Source: Sarcophilus harrisii
Lineage: Eukaryota; Chordata; Mammalia; Dasyuromorphia; Dasyuridae
Assembly (NCBI RefSeq): GCF_902635505.1
Contig: NC_045427.1
Location: forward strand, 135,827,960-135,891,959
DNA: 64,000 bases
Direction: 5' to 3'
Shown here: in pieces, positions 1 through 18,632 of the stretch
How positions within the stretch are numbered: position 1 is the stretch's first letter
How the letters are laid out: the number at the start of each line of letters is the position of its first letter
Program-made: the position numbers and the translations under genes
The notes under the pieces: generated by a model
Databases searched by the model: none
What the model was told of the DNA's origin: nothing
The model's input: only the letters and a program-made list of their open reading frames with translations

Positions 1-5628
<5,628 letters not shown>

Positions 5629-8000
5629 GAGCTGCCTTGACCCTTCCAGGACAGCCCTGCCACGGTCCCCCCTCCTCTCTACACCTACCCCAAAGCCCCT
5701 CCACCCTCCTCCATCTGCATCGCCCCTCTCCCCACGCCAGGGACAAGGGGACCCATGAGGGTGGAGCAGATCACACCAGCCAAACCATCTCGACGGAAGG
5801 GAGGCCCAGGGACTGGCCGAGGATGGCAAGGAGCCCGAGCTGCCGGGACTCCCCAAACGAGGTGTCAGGGAGAGCCGAGCCTCAGTCATCCATCCTCTTT
5901 GTTCCCATTTGGGATTTGGAGTCTTCGTCATGACTGGATATCCATGAGCCAAGGAAATCCAAGTTGTGATTTTTGTAGAGGATTTATTCTTTGAATGGGG
6001 GAGAGGGCCACAAACTCCTTGGTGAGAAGACAACAAGGTTTTCTCAGAACTGACTTGTTTCCCAAAGGACTTGTAGTCTGCAGATGCATTGGGGGAAATT
6101 GGACTTGGGGCCGAGTTAAGCACTGTCCTCTGCCCCACCTTTCCTTTGTAAGCTAATCTAGGCTACATCCTCCCTCCATCACTAAGAGCCGTTTCTCTTG
6201 GCAGTGTCTGAGAGGAAGATGGCGGGAGGGCCAGGAGAGCCTTCTCCCACTCATTTAGATTTGGCTTGGTAGACCCAGGAAGCCCCTATCATCCCAATAG
6301 GACTAGAGCTGTTCAGAACTCCCCAGACTAGAAATCTTAATGCCAGTGAGAGACTCTTCCCTGCTTCCTGTCTCCCCCAAGGCCTAGAGAAAACTCACTG
6401 GACAGAAACCCCCAGGAAGAGGGAGGATAGGAAGTATGGGAGAAGAGAGGGAAGAGTGTTTAACTACCACCAACTCATAGCACTTAGAACCAGAAAGGGC
6501 AACCTGCCTGACTTTGTCCTTTTACAAATGAACAAACAAGTTTAGGAGCCTTGGGTGATTGACCTAGAGCTACATGAGTGGTTTGTGGTAGGGCTAGGAT
6601 TCAAATTCAGCTACTCTGTCACGATATCATACTCACTGGCTCTTCCCAAACTCAGTTTTGGTTTTGGGGAGGGGGAGGAGATGAGGTGGAGGGTGGAGAA
6701 AAAATTACAAAGGAAGGTAAATATAGCAAAAAAAAAAAAAAAAATCCCTCTAAATCCCCATCAGACTACAGAATAAAAAGCAGAAAAAGCTAACAATATT
6801 AAGCCAAACAAAAGCCCCCCTGAGGCCAAGAGAAGGTTTGTTGAAGAAAAAAAAAAAAGATTGAGTTATGAGAATAGCTCCACAGCTGCTCTCCAGGTAG
6901 AAAGGGATTCACCTTTACTGTTTCCTGACTTAAGGGAGCCTTGAAGAAATTGGGGGTGAGAGTTCAGCTGAGCTGGAAGGGAGCATTTGGCCCTTCAAAG
7001 CCTAGCAATTGACTCTTCTGCCCACAGTGGCTTTTGTTATTTTTCCAGATTGACCCTTTGGTTTTCTCTTCTCTGAGAGTCAAAGTCACACACCTGGTCT
7101 TCACCGGGTGGTACTGGGAGGTATTGTGTTGTGTGTGTGAAGTGCTGAATTGAGAGGAGTTAGGGAACTGGCTTTACCTCAAATGTATGGCACCACTCCC
7201 CCACCCCTCAATTTGGGAAGAGCAGAAAAGGGATAGTGTTAAGATCAGAACAGAAGGCCATTTTGAGAAATAGGGCAAGGTTGTAGTTCTGAGGGGAAAA
7301 GGAAAGGGGTGATAATAGTGCCTGCAGCCCCCATGGGGCAAAAGGAGGGCTGGCAAAGTTCCTTTCTCAATATTCCTTCCCCTAATCTTTTTCCTTAGTA
7401 GCCTTTTGGCTAATCTTTTTGGTAACCTTAAGTTTTAAATAGAGGCCTGGGAGGTCGGTTGAAACCCCTCAGAGACTCTGCCTCTTCTGGGAAACTGAGA
7501 CAGGCCTATCTAGTAACTACTGTAGCAGTCTAGTTCCTGGGATCCACAGGACAGGTGAGGAAGAGGAAGGCCTGGGAGTTGGGAGTGTTAGGCCAAGACC
7601 GGAGAAATGGCTGAGAGGCTGGACTGACCGGCCTGCTGGGCTTACTGGAGAACAGCCTTGTCCCAGGAGAACAGTTGAACTGTGAGGACTGCTAGAGATC
7701 CGTTTTCCACGTACACACTCTCCCCAAGGTTCCGTTTCCCAAGCTGACTGGTCACCTTAGCGATGCGCTGCCCCCGCTGGCGGCCTCCCCTCCCTGTATG
7801 TGCAGGCGCAGGGGCGGAAGGCTGGTGCTATGTTGACAAATGCTGCTTTACCCTTAGTATCTCCGTAAGAAAAGGGCAAGTCTGAGCTAAGGGTTGCAAG
7901 CCTCCCTACATAGGGGCAGGGAAGAACTGATCTTCCCAGGGCTTTCATGAAGCCACAAGGCAGAATGGGAGGGTGGGGGGCTGGATGAGGACTTGCCCGA
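5629..8000 (+). other. RHOBTB2: Probable RHOBTB2 3'UTR (end not fixed)
   Basis: This is non-coding sequence after the RHOBTB2 stop. One AATAAA lies at 6772-6777, but no clear GT-rich element follows it. Mammalian RHOBTB2 3'UTRs are about 2 kb as I recall, so the true end could be nearer 7.5-8 kb. An old MIR-like fragment on the - strand sits at about 6475-6640. A-rich runs lie at 6728-6744 and 6846-6858. No other gene is seen between here and 8600. Confidence 0.5.
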
Positions 8001-8604
8001 CAAAAGATGAAAGGGTGGGGGGCTCTAGAAGACCACCTGACAGGGAGGTTGCCAGAAAATTTCCAGGTCTGCATTTGGAGTAAGAGGCTAGGAAGTCAAT
8101 TGAGGGAGAAAAGGAGAGATCCAGCTAAGCAATTGGAGTTTCCTGATTGGAAAAGTGACTTCTTCCTTTTCAAAGGCTCTCTTCCTAGGTAGGCCTGGAT
8201 AGAGTCTAGGAAGAAGAGAGGAGAAAAAGGGAAACTGCCCAGTGCCCAGTGAAGGACAGTTACTCCCTCAGGGATCCCTCTCCCCTTCTCCCCTGCTGTG
8301 CCCTCAGAGCCAATTTCTATCACACTCTGGTCCAGTTTGTGGCCTGGGGTGCCAACCTTGCTGAACCAGCCCTTAGAGGGTGGACATACTCTGACCCCTA
8401 GCAGCAAAGCAGATATACCTCTCTGCTGGGGCAAGAGATGGAGACGTTGCCCTCACATCTCCTCAGCCTTTGAGATGAACTCCAGGAGTTGGCAAGAGTT
8501 AACATAAACTCATCCATGCAGGGCATGGCTGACCGAATTACAGAGGAAAAGGACTGATGATACTCAATGGGAGGTGGGAGGGGAGGAGGAGAAAAAAAAA
8601 CCCT

Positions 8605-10748
8605 CTTTTTATACAAGGTTTCATATTTAATTTGATCATAAATTCATAAATACATAACTTTTATACACAATGCCATTGTTATTGTTCTTGCTCTTCTGGA
8701 ATGACCTTGTTTCTTGGACCAATTCTGAGAAAATAGGGAAGCAAAAAAAAGGGTCCTTCCATTTACAATTATACTTCGTTAGTAACAAAACATTTAATTC
8801 CACATTAAGTGCATAAAGTTTCCATTTCCTAGTCACAGCTGTTCTCTGGTAGGATCAGAATTCACAGTGATCCCCTAAACTTGAAATGATTCCTGAGATA
8901 CACAAGTAATCCCTTATCCTGGGCAGTAGTGTCTGATTAAGCAGCAGGACATTTCAGTTTTTTCTGCAAAAGCAGCTTATTCAGTGGTGGAGATTCCCTT
9001 TGGTTTTTCCTTCCTATTCATCAGCATCTCCACCCCACATATGGCCAACCGAGAAAAATTAGGTAAATATTACTCACAGTGTAACAGGACTACAGAACAT
9101 AAGCCCAAAACTTGCAATGTATGTTTTAGACACAGGTTCTACAAAGAAAACCAGCTGCAATGAAGTCCTTATCAGAAGTGAAGAATATATGACTGGGAGA
9201 TAAGAAAAACCAAAGTGAAACATCTCCCCCCAAAAGACAGTAACTTTCTTGTTCCATAGAGTTTGAAACATAACCAGAAACAAGTCGCCTGAAAGAGTCC
9301 AACCTAGCCACATAAGTTGGGAAACTACTGGTTCAGACTAACAAAGAAAAGTAGAACTGATTAAAAGTGATTTGATGGTCTCTTCACTTTTTTTTCCCCC
9401 CCCCCGAGGCATTTGGAGTTAAGTGACTTGCTTGCCTGGGATCACACAGCTAGAAAGTATTAAGTGTGAGGCTGAATCTGAACTCATTCTCCTGATTTCA
9501 GGGCCATTATCCTGTCTACTATACCATCTAGCTGCCCCAAGTTCTTTTTCTTGATGAAACAGACCCAGAGTAAAGTGACTTGTTCACAAAGTTCATTGGT
9601 TCATGGTCACATAAGTTTACTGTGCAATAAGGACTAGAAAGAACCAAGTCTTGTGCTTATTTCCATTAGACTACAATGAAATAATTATTCAAACTAAAAA
9701 AAAGTTCATTTTTGTAGCAGTTTTCAAAGTGCTTTTGAATGTTATCCTCTCAATATGCATGGAGTAAAGACGGATGTGTATTGTCCCCATTTTCACTAAT
9801 TAAAAAGTTATTGATCAGATAAGTGAAGCCACTTGCCCAGGTCACAATACTATATTTGGACTTAGTTACATAGTCATAGTATTTTTCTTACTGCAAAGAA
9901 TTTTTTAAAATGACACTATTTTTTAAAAAAATGACACACTGGATTAAAAAAGACATTTTCTAATTTACTTTTTTAAAGTATAGAATAAAAAAAAAAAACA
10001 TTTGAGAACCACCTGTATTGTATCTTAGGCCTCAAAACAAGCAACACTTATTTTGGGCAAGGGTTTAACACGGGCAGCATATTGGTAATACTGTAATCAT
10101 ATAGATGTAAACAGATACGACCTTAAAAAAATCACAGGCCTTCAGAATATGGCAAAACTTCAGGAAAGTAGTTGTTGACTACCTACTTCCCCCAAATCCC
10201 CATTCTCCAGCTTCTTCCTTTCACTGTTTTATCTAAAGTGGTCTAAGAGCAAACTAAGTGCAGAACAAAAGAATACAGAAAGCAGAGCCAGAAAGGAAAA
10301 ACCTTCTCTTTGGCCTAGAAGATTTTTAGACATTTTCCAGTTTCCATTTTTTTTTTTTTTTGGCAGCTAATGCGCCCCCATAACCAGTATCGACACAGGT
10401 GTGTGTATGTATACATGAACATATAGACACAAATTTTAAGATAAATATATAAATAATCCCTACACATAACTCTTACCCTGCTACCTTAAGGCAGTGGGTT
10501 CTAGAGCATACAAAGCAATGACATTCTGATACCCATCCTAAGACCAGAAACCCCATGAGAAATATTGATCTTGAATTGAACCCCTTGATCAACTATCTCT
10601 TGGTTTTACAAATGGGGGAAAACATGAATCCTTAGAAATCAGGTATCTGCATATCCTTCATGTCTGGTTATTCTTTGATTGTTCATTCAAAGTTAATGTA
10701 TTCACAGAATAAGAAGGGTAGCATGTATCAATATCTGAAGCCCCTTCC
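8605..10748 (-). other. TNFRSF10B: Probable TNFRSF10B 3'UTR
   Basis: AU-rich non-coding sequence continues from the stop codon of the death-domain exon. An ATTAAA reads on the - strand at 8631-8626, with a T/G-rich pyrimidine stretch just beyond at about 8560-8600. This makes it a plausible poly(A) site. The UTR would carry a reversed SINE (9400-9538) and old MIR pieces (about 9550-9690 and 9715-9850). Reading the end here is inference. Confidence 0.45.
9400..9538 (-). mobile_element. Marsupial tRNA-derived SINE
   Basis: Reversed SINE: 'ttaagtgacttgcttgcc', 'ggatcacacagctag', ending 'ccatctagctgcccc'. A C-rich run lies just outside its tail. Confidence 0.85.
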
Positions 10749-11059
10749 TTAATTTGTTTTTTCATCCTCTCTTTCCTGACAGATATAGAGGTTGCTCTTG
10801 ATGAGTCTGTCCTGAATGTTTTGTCTGGCAGCTTTCTGGTGTATCTGGTCCAGGGTCTTCAGTAAACAATCCACACTGGCATCTTTGCCAGTTTTATTCA
10901 GCCATTTCATAAGCAGTTTATGCGGATGTTCTTGAGCATTCGTCTCAGTGTGTTTGATTGAAACGATGTCATTGTTGCTCAGCCCCAGCTGCCTCATGTA
11001 CTTGTCCCAGGATTCCCAAGGTACCTCCTCTTCAAAGATATAAAAAGACTTCTCCAAAG
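10749..11059 (-). CDS. TNFRSF10B: TNFRSF10B exon 9: death domain and stop
   Basis: Acceptor 'ttcttctctag' with the exon starting at 11059. It encodes LEKSFYIFEEEVPWESWDKY, then MRQLGLSNNDIVSIKHTETN, KWLNKTGKDASVDCLLKTLD and the C-terminus EREDEKTN, stop TAA at 10751-10749. The KW-NKTG-DASV block is the signature of TRAIL-receptor death domains. The open frame continues past the acceptor to 11147, but that part is intron. Confidence 0.95.
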
Positions 11060-14000
11060 CTAGAGAAGAAATAGTTAGTTTGGGGTGAGAGGGAAGAAAA
11101 AAGACTTCTAGGGATATGAAATAAGAGTCAATGAGAGTAGCTGACATAGGAACCAGGCTACTATGATATAACTTGCATGTTTTAGCCTCCTTTCTTAATT
11201 ACCAATGAATATTTTAGCCATGTTGGAAGGGAAAGGACTGCTCTGAAGGGGACTGAAAAAAAATCCAATTAAAAGTTTGATATAGCTACTACCCTTACAG
11301 GGAATACAGTTTAGCTAGGGAAACTAGCAGTCTGCAATAAATGCCAAATGAATGTTATATATACAGTGAATACCTCAAGAATTTGGGAAGGGAGGTGGTC
11401 ATTGTTGGCGTGGATTGGCAGGGAACAGAGAGGAATAACAAAAGAAATCTACAAGAAACACACTGAGCCCTTCTGGGGTCTTTTCAACTTTGGATTTCAG
11501 TAACTCAGTAGAAATCATTACTGCCCGACTCCTACACTTTCATTCCAAATGATCCCTTCCCAGCAGCACTAAGCCAGCGTGGTGAAATGAAGGAGGAAAC
11601 TTAAGGGGGAGGTGTCAAACACTCAGACTTTGTAGCCCTCCAGAGTAAAGTGGGAACCAAATTAAGATGTAATCAGGGAAATATTTAATAAAATAAATAA
11701 AAATAGAATTCAACATAGGTAACATTACATTATAAAACTAAATTAATATGAAGCCTGCAGAAATCCCTACACAGATTAATGGTTTCTATTTGAGTTTGAC
11801 TTTGCTGGTTCAGGGCATCCCCTTCAGGCCCTCTACTCCCTGGCACTCATCCTACTCCCAAGACTTTTAAAAGAAAAAGACACTTACTCTTTATATGGTT
11901 ACCATCAGCTGGGAATAGTGACAGTGACTGTGGATTTAGAAGGCCAGTCATCTGCAAGAGAGAATGAGAAAAGCAATGGAAGTCAGGAGGCCTGGCTGCC
12001 CTACTACGTGGTGTGACAGTGAATAAAAACAAAAATCTTTTGACTTTGGTAGAACAGTTTCCTTAACTGTAAGATAGGAAGAGTTATATCTATCCCTTCA
12101 ATCTCAACTGGCTGATGAAAAGTACCAGAGAAATGTAATATTAATTCTCTTAACTATAATTCCTTTTTCCTCAACGCCTAATCAGCCTTATTACAAGAGC
12201 AGCCCTTCCCTGCAGGAAAGCCATTCCCCCATTCTTGAGGAACCTTGTCTGCCCATTGACAAGACCATGTTGTGTGGACATATTGAGAGGGTGGCAGTCT
12301 CTACTTCACAGGCAGGTCAAGAAGCCTCAAGATATGGGGTAATGAGATGCTAGGTCCTTAAAAGTAAATTTTCCTACTTATCACTAATAATAGCGAATGC
12401 CATCATATTTCTATGATACTTAAGGATTTATAAAGTGCTTTATCCTCAAAACAACCCTAGGAGGATTTTACAGATAAGGAAATTAACAGAGGTTAGTTAG
12501 ACAGAGATTAAATAACTTACTCAGAATCATACAATAAGTGCTGGAGGCAGGATTTGAAATCAGGTCTTCCTGATTCCAGGTTTAATATAATACCCTGTGC
12601 ATTAAGCCACCTCGGCTGCCCTATGTGACCTTACATAAATTACTTAATTTTTCCAGACCTCAGTTTCCTCATCTGTAAAATGGAGGGAGAAAGGGGATGA
12701 CCGCTGAGGTCATCTTTCAGCTGTAACCCTCTGATCCCAAGAGTTCACTCACTAAAAGATAGCCGTTCTCTGCTGAGGTTGGAATATCTTGTGGCACTGG
12801 TGGGTGTGAAGGAAGTGTTGGGGAAAGGAGGAAGTTGTAGTTCTCACCTCTGACACCATCCTAGAGATTGAGGCTCCTGCTTGGGAACTATTTACCAAGA
12901 CCCTTGAGTGTTCAGTAGGGTGACCTAACAATGTTATCCCAAGTGAGACTGCCTGAGGCAAAATGGCCAAGCGAGAATGCTGAAGGGTATATGCAATTTG
13001 GGACCCTGAAAGATATGTGCCCTAGGTATCTTTTAGAGAATTAAGGAGATATTCTGCAACCCATTTACAAATAAGAAAAACAAATAAATATAATTGTGTC
13101 TCACCTCGATTTTCTCAGGAGACTTGGCTTTTTCTGGATCAACTGTCATATTTAGAAAGGAAGGAGAAAATACCTGATCAGGGAAACTGCATCTTTCCAA
13201 CAATATCCTACCAGTGGTGCAGATGGTATTGGGTATAGAATGGGCATTTGATTTAGTGAAGAGGGGACAAGGACAGAAAAAATGATAGCTTTTCTAGTGC
13301 TCTGGATCTAGTTGGGATGTGGGGGAGAACAGACCTCAGGAATGGCTGATATAGTTTAAGGAAACTTATCCAGTCTAAAGAAGGTAGTCAGATTTCAGAA
13401 GTCATAGGCCATGAGTAATGGTTCTTTATAACTATCCTCAAGGTTTTCTCAACAAGGTAGAAGATATTACCCAGTAAGGGGAGAGATGTTACAACTTCTG
13501 AGTTTCCTTATGTATAAAATGAAGGGCTTTGACTCACTGACTCTCAGGTCTCTTCCAGCTCTAAATCAGAGCTTTGTGCCAAAGTTTTTCAGGACTGCCT
13601 CTTACCTACCCGACACTGGGTTTAGTTCTATGGAGGGAGGGAGCTGAAGGAGGAGAGAGAACATAAATGAGAGCCTAGTCCCCACCTGCACATAACTTAA
13701 CTGGAAAAACAAAACAGTTTAAAGTAATTAGCAAATACTATGAGATAATAAAAGTCAGCATACAGTCAAGTACTAAATTGCATGGCACAGATGTATTTGT
13801 AGGAACTGATGAGGGAGAGATGAATAATAACTACATTTATTAACTCTTGAAGATTTACAAAGTCCTTTAGTTATATTATCTCACTTAAGCTTCATAATGA
13901 TCCAGGTATTATTATTCCTGTTTTACAGATAAGAAAACTCATTATGTGGCTGACTAAAACTGGAAAGGCCATCTGTATAGACATCCTTCTGGGAACCCTC

Positions 14001-17000
14001 AAGGAGATACCCCAGAGACTACCCAAAACAATCTTATAGCCATTTGCTACCTACCAGATGTAATGACTTGGCTACATAGATCAAAAGCATCAAGGATGGG
14101 ATTTGAATTCAGCTCATCCTAGGAGGGAGCTAAGTGTCTAAATGAGATCACCTAGCTTAATAAAGAAGGGCAGGGGATGGCTGGAGAAGGTATCATGAAG
14201 GAGGCAAGACTGGGTCTTGAAAAATGGATGTGTAGGATGTGCACAAGTGGAGAGGGAGATGTGTGTATGGAAGAAAAGAGGGGATGAGTTGGGAGAGGGA
14301 TGGAGGAATAATACAATATGAACAAGGACTCCTTAGCCCATTCTATCTACTCCTTACCCCAGGGGTGTTTCCCTTACCTTCAGGATATGCACAAAAACCA
14401 CGGAGGAAAAAAATTAAGGGACCAACCACGAAGATCAATACTGGTGCTAACAATAGATATCGTAGCCAATGATTTCTTGTGTCTGAGAACAGAGAAAGAA
14501 TGGTCAATGTGCATGCTCCAGCCACCTAGTCCCCACCAACTAATCCATGTGCTGTGTGAATACTTGATGTCAGAGGTCTGGCACACTCCAAGTCACTCCA
14601 GGGGCTGCAAGGGTTGATTTCTACCATCCCTTTGGGGCACCTGGACAGAAAAGAAAGAGGAAGAAATGAACCAAATGTAGGTGAAATAGTTAAGAAATGC
14701 AGGGCCAGATTCAGAAGATAGGCAAGGGCAGGTGCTGAGGCTGGGGACTGGCAAGTCATGCAAAATTGATTTCCACCGTTAGGTGAGAACCACCCAAAGT
14801 GGAATGATAAAGTAGTGTGGGGGAGGAGAAAAAGAGATAAAATAGTTTGGGGGTTTCTAGATGAATGGCCAGACCCAGAAGTACTTGAAGAAAGGAAGAG
14901 AATGATGAAGAATAAGGGGTGAGGGAGGGACTGATGGAAAAGCTTTTGTCTTTGTCTTCCACCAGTAGTCCCCAGATCTGGGGAGAGCCTTATTGGGGCC
15001 TTACTCGAATTTACACTTTTTGCAAATCTCGCAGGGATGGTCTTTTGGACAGAAGGTGCCAGACTTGCAGTGACACTGGGTATTCTGGGTGATGGTACAC
15101 GGCTTCTCCTCTTTCTGGCCTAGGGACACAGAGAAAGTTAGGTCTGAGGCTCCATCTCCCCTTTCACCTTCCATCACTGCTCAGTTCCAAGTTCCTCTGC
15201 CTCCCCTGCTCCTGCAGGGCAATTCAATTCAGCCTGAGAAATCTTGCCTGACCATCTTCTGTGTATCCAATATTAGGTCTGAGAGTGAGAGATGGAGAGA
15301 GACATCCAAGAAGCACCTGAGACTGCTAATAGACACTGCTTTGTCTTTATTTTTCAAGGCTTAAGTAAGTGGCACAGATATAGAAGGTCATCAGCATGGG
15401 CAACTGGGAAGATTCCATGAAGTGGGGAGTTCTTAATCTGGGCTTTAGAGTATGGGAAGGGTTTGGATGCTTGGAACTGAGCAGGACTGAGTATAGGATA
15501 CTGGCTACTACACTGTTGTAATGTAATAACACACACGCACAGAATACAACATGTACACACAAATATACAATTCCACATGTGTATGTATATATGCACATGC
15601 ATTTTACATGTATGTATAGATTGTGGTATATCTCTGCATATAAGGCATTTTATATTTATATATAGTGTACATTATATTTTCTGCACATAATATATATAAA
15701 TCATATTATATGAATAATATGTATTATGTATAGTACACTGCTTGGCACATAGTATGTAAATGCTTTTTGAATTGATCTCATTTACCAGTTGTTCTTAATG
15801 CAAGGAGTCACATCAAAGTTTGTTGTATTTTACACACCCCAAGGACAGATAGGGAAAATCCATGTAAAATCAGGATCATTCCAAATACACTCATTTTCAA
15901 AAAATGAAGAATAGAGAAAAGGCAAATTCTTCAAATACACCATGTACTACCTCAAATTCTGTCTGCACTCATTTGCTAAGCTATCAATAGTTTTTTTTTT
16001 GATAGTGTGATTGTTTGATTCCTAGGAGTCAAATTCTAATGCTTTACTATTTCAAAAACTACTTAGACTTGAGTCTCCCTCTGCCCTCTGCTGGTTAAGG
16101 GTAGAAATACTCTTGTAGTACAAGTTCCCCCCAAACCCCATCCCTCCATCCTTCACTCCCAATTATTTTGGAACCACATTGTTGTTAGGACTGGGAAAGA
16201 CTTCAGATATCCCCAAAGTCAACTTCTTTATTTGATTGAAGAGGAAACCAAGATCCAATACTGGACCACCCTGTCTCTACTCTAGCCTTCTGAGGCCCCC
16301 ATCCTCTGTACCTGGCTTGCAGATCTGACAAGGGATGCAGGAGGGAAGTCCATTGGGGTACTCGGTAAAATCTATCCCACTGCGGCAGGGTGCACACACT
16401 CCTGTTTTGTTACGGGCCAAAATAGTCTTCAGATATTGTCCTAGAAATCAAAAAGAGTGAGGGGTGACCTTTTCTATGGCTCACCCAGATAGGGCTTTAG
16501 GAGATTGAGATATGAAAGCAGGAAAGAGTCATCGGCATAATTAACTCTGACACTCTCCCTTTCTTCTCATCATTTCCCAATCTGGGACCTGGACTTCACC
16601 AGGGCAAGGTTACCTGTCTCACATTCATTACCCCTTAACCCTTCAATTGTATCTGCCCCCATCCCCATCCCTCATCCCACCAGGGCAGGGTTACATGTTT
16701 CTGGTCCACTACCCCTTTGTCTTCAGCCCCCATCTCCATCCCTCATCCCACCAGGGCAGAGTTACATGTCTCTGGTCCACTATCCCTTCCTCTTCAGCTT
16801 ATGTGTATCTGTCCCCATCCCCATCCCTCATTCCCTGGACCATCCTATGCCTTTCTTGGTATACCCAGCTCTCAGCAAAATGCCCGGTTTATAAATGTTT
16901 ATTGACTAACTCTAATGGAACTCATCCAAGTGCTTTTTTGTCCCTGAAATTGGATAAAGGGCTTGGAACTCTCTCTGTGTACCCAAAACATTAGGTATGG

Positions 17001-18571
17001 ATAATGAAAGCAAAGGACAAAGAGCTACTTCAAGACAAAAACTCATCCTCTTTCCTTTTCCAGAAAATGAAAGGGGGTGGGGAGAGGCAAAGAGGTAAGA
17101 GACTTCATTCAGAATACCTGCTGGACATTGGACATCCGGGCCATGTTTCTGGAGCTGCTGGGGGCCTGCCGTCATGGTACCAACTGAATCAACAAGAAAC
17201 TGCAGAGACAGAGAAACAAGGATTGGCCTGAACCCAGATTCCTCCCTTGTCGTCTCCTGCCCACTTTCCATCCTGACATCGTTTGAAATGTTAAGTTCAA
17301 TCAAGTTAAATAGCTATATCTATATTAGTTGAATGGATGTTTAAAGGGCTGTTTTTTTTTATTTTTGTTAATAAAAGCCTTCATAATCTCCTTGATTGGC
17401 AATAGAGTATCTTAGTTTTGCCAGTTTGAAACGAGGTCTAAATATGAGCAGACCAAATCAATCAATCAGATAAGGGTCACGATAAAACGTAATTGAAAAA
17501 GCCAAACTCTTCTAATGTGACTTAACTGAGACTGAAACTCTTGTCTATAATCAGTTTTGTTCCTGTGCTAAACCACAGTTTCTGCTCCTTTTAATAGATT
17601 TTTTAAAATTATTTTTAATCCTAGGAAATAAATTCCTGCACTTCTCCATCCCAAAGGCTTTATAGGCTTGTTCATATTCATCTCTAAATTAGAGTTTTCC
17701 CATTTTCCTCTATTAGAAATTTGCACAGGAAAAATGTTTGTGGCAACCCTTTTTTTAGTGGCAAGAAAATGGAAACTGAGTGGGTGCCCATCAGTTGGAG
17801 AATGGCTGAATAAATTGTGGTATATGATTATGGAATATTATTGTTCTGTAAGAAACAATCAGCAGGATGATTTCAGAGAGGCCTGGAGAGACTTACAGGA
17901 ACTGGCTAAGTGAAATGAGCAGAACCAGGATTTCACTGTACACAGCAACAGCGATATTATATGATGATCATGGTTCTTTTCAACAATGAAGTGATTCAGG
18001 CCAATTTGAAGAGACTTGTGATAGAGCCAACTGCATCCAGACAGAGAACTATGGGGACTGAACGTGAACCACAACATAGTATTTTCACCTTTGTTGTTGT
18101 TAGCTTGTTTTATTTTTCTTTATTTTTTTTCCTATTTGATCTGATTTTTCTTGAGCAGCAAGATAAATGTGGAAATAGGTATAGAAGAATTGCACATTTA
18201 ACCTATATTGGATTACTTGTCTAGGTAGGAAGGGAGGGAGAAAAATATGGAACACAAGGTTTTGCAAGGGTAAATGTTGAAAACTATCTTTACATATATT
18301 TTGAAAATAAAGCTATTAATTAAAAAAAAAGAAATTTTCACAAAAATAAGAGTGATATATCCAGTATCCCCTCCCCTCCCAATCAGTCCCTTACATACCT
18401 ACCCATCCTCTCTTTCCATTAAAAGCCAGAAACGCGGGGGAAGTTAGATGGTGCAGAAGACAGAGCACCAACTCTGGAGTCAGGAGGATCTTAGTTCAAT
18501 CTGATGTCAGGCATGTAGCATTTAACTAGCTGTGTGATTGTGTGATTCTGGATAAATCACTTAATCCCAGT

Positions 18572-18632
<61 letters not shown>

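Noticed and set aside
11060-11147. N-terminal extension of the death-domain frame starting at an ATG
   Set aside because: The extension lies upstream of a good acceptor that fits the phase of exon 8. It is intron.
18577-18629. CRISPR-like or regulatory short repeat
   Set aside because: Plain (CA)n microsatellite at a SINE tail.
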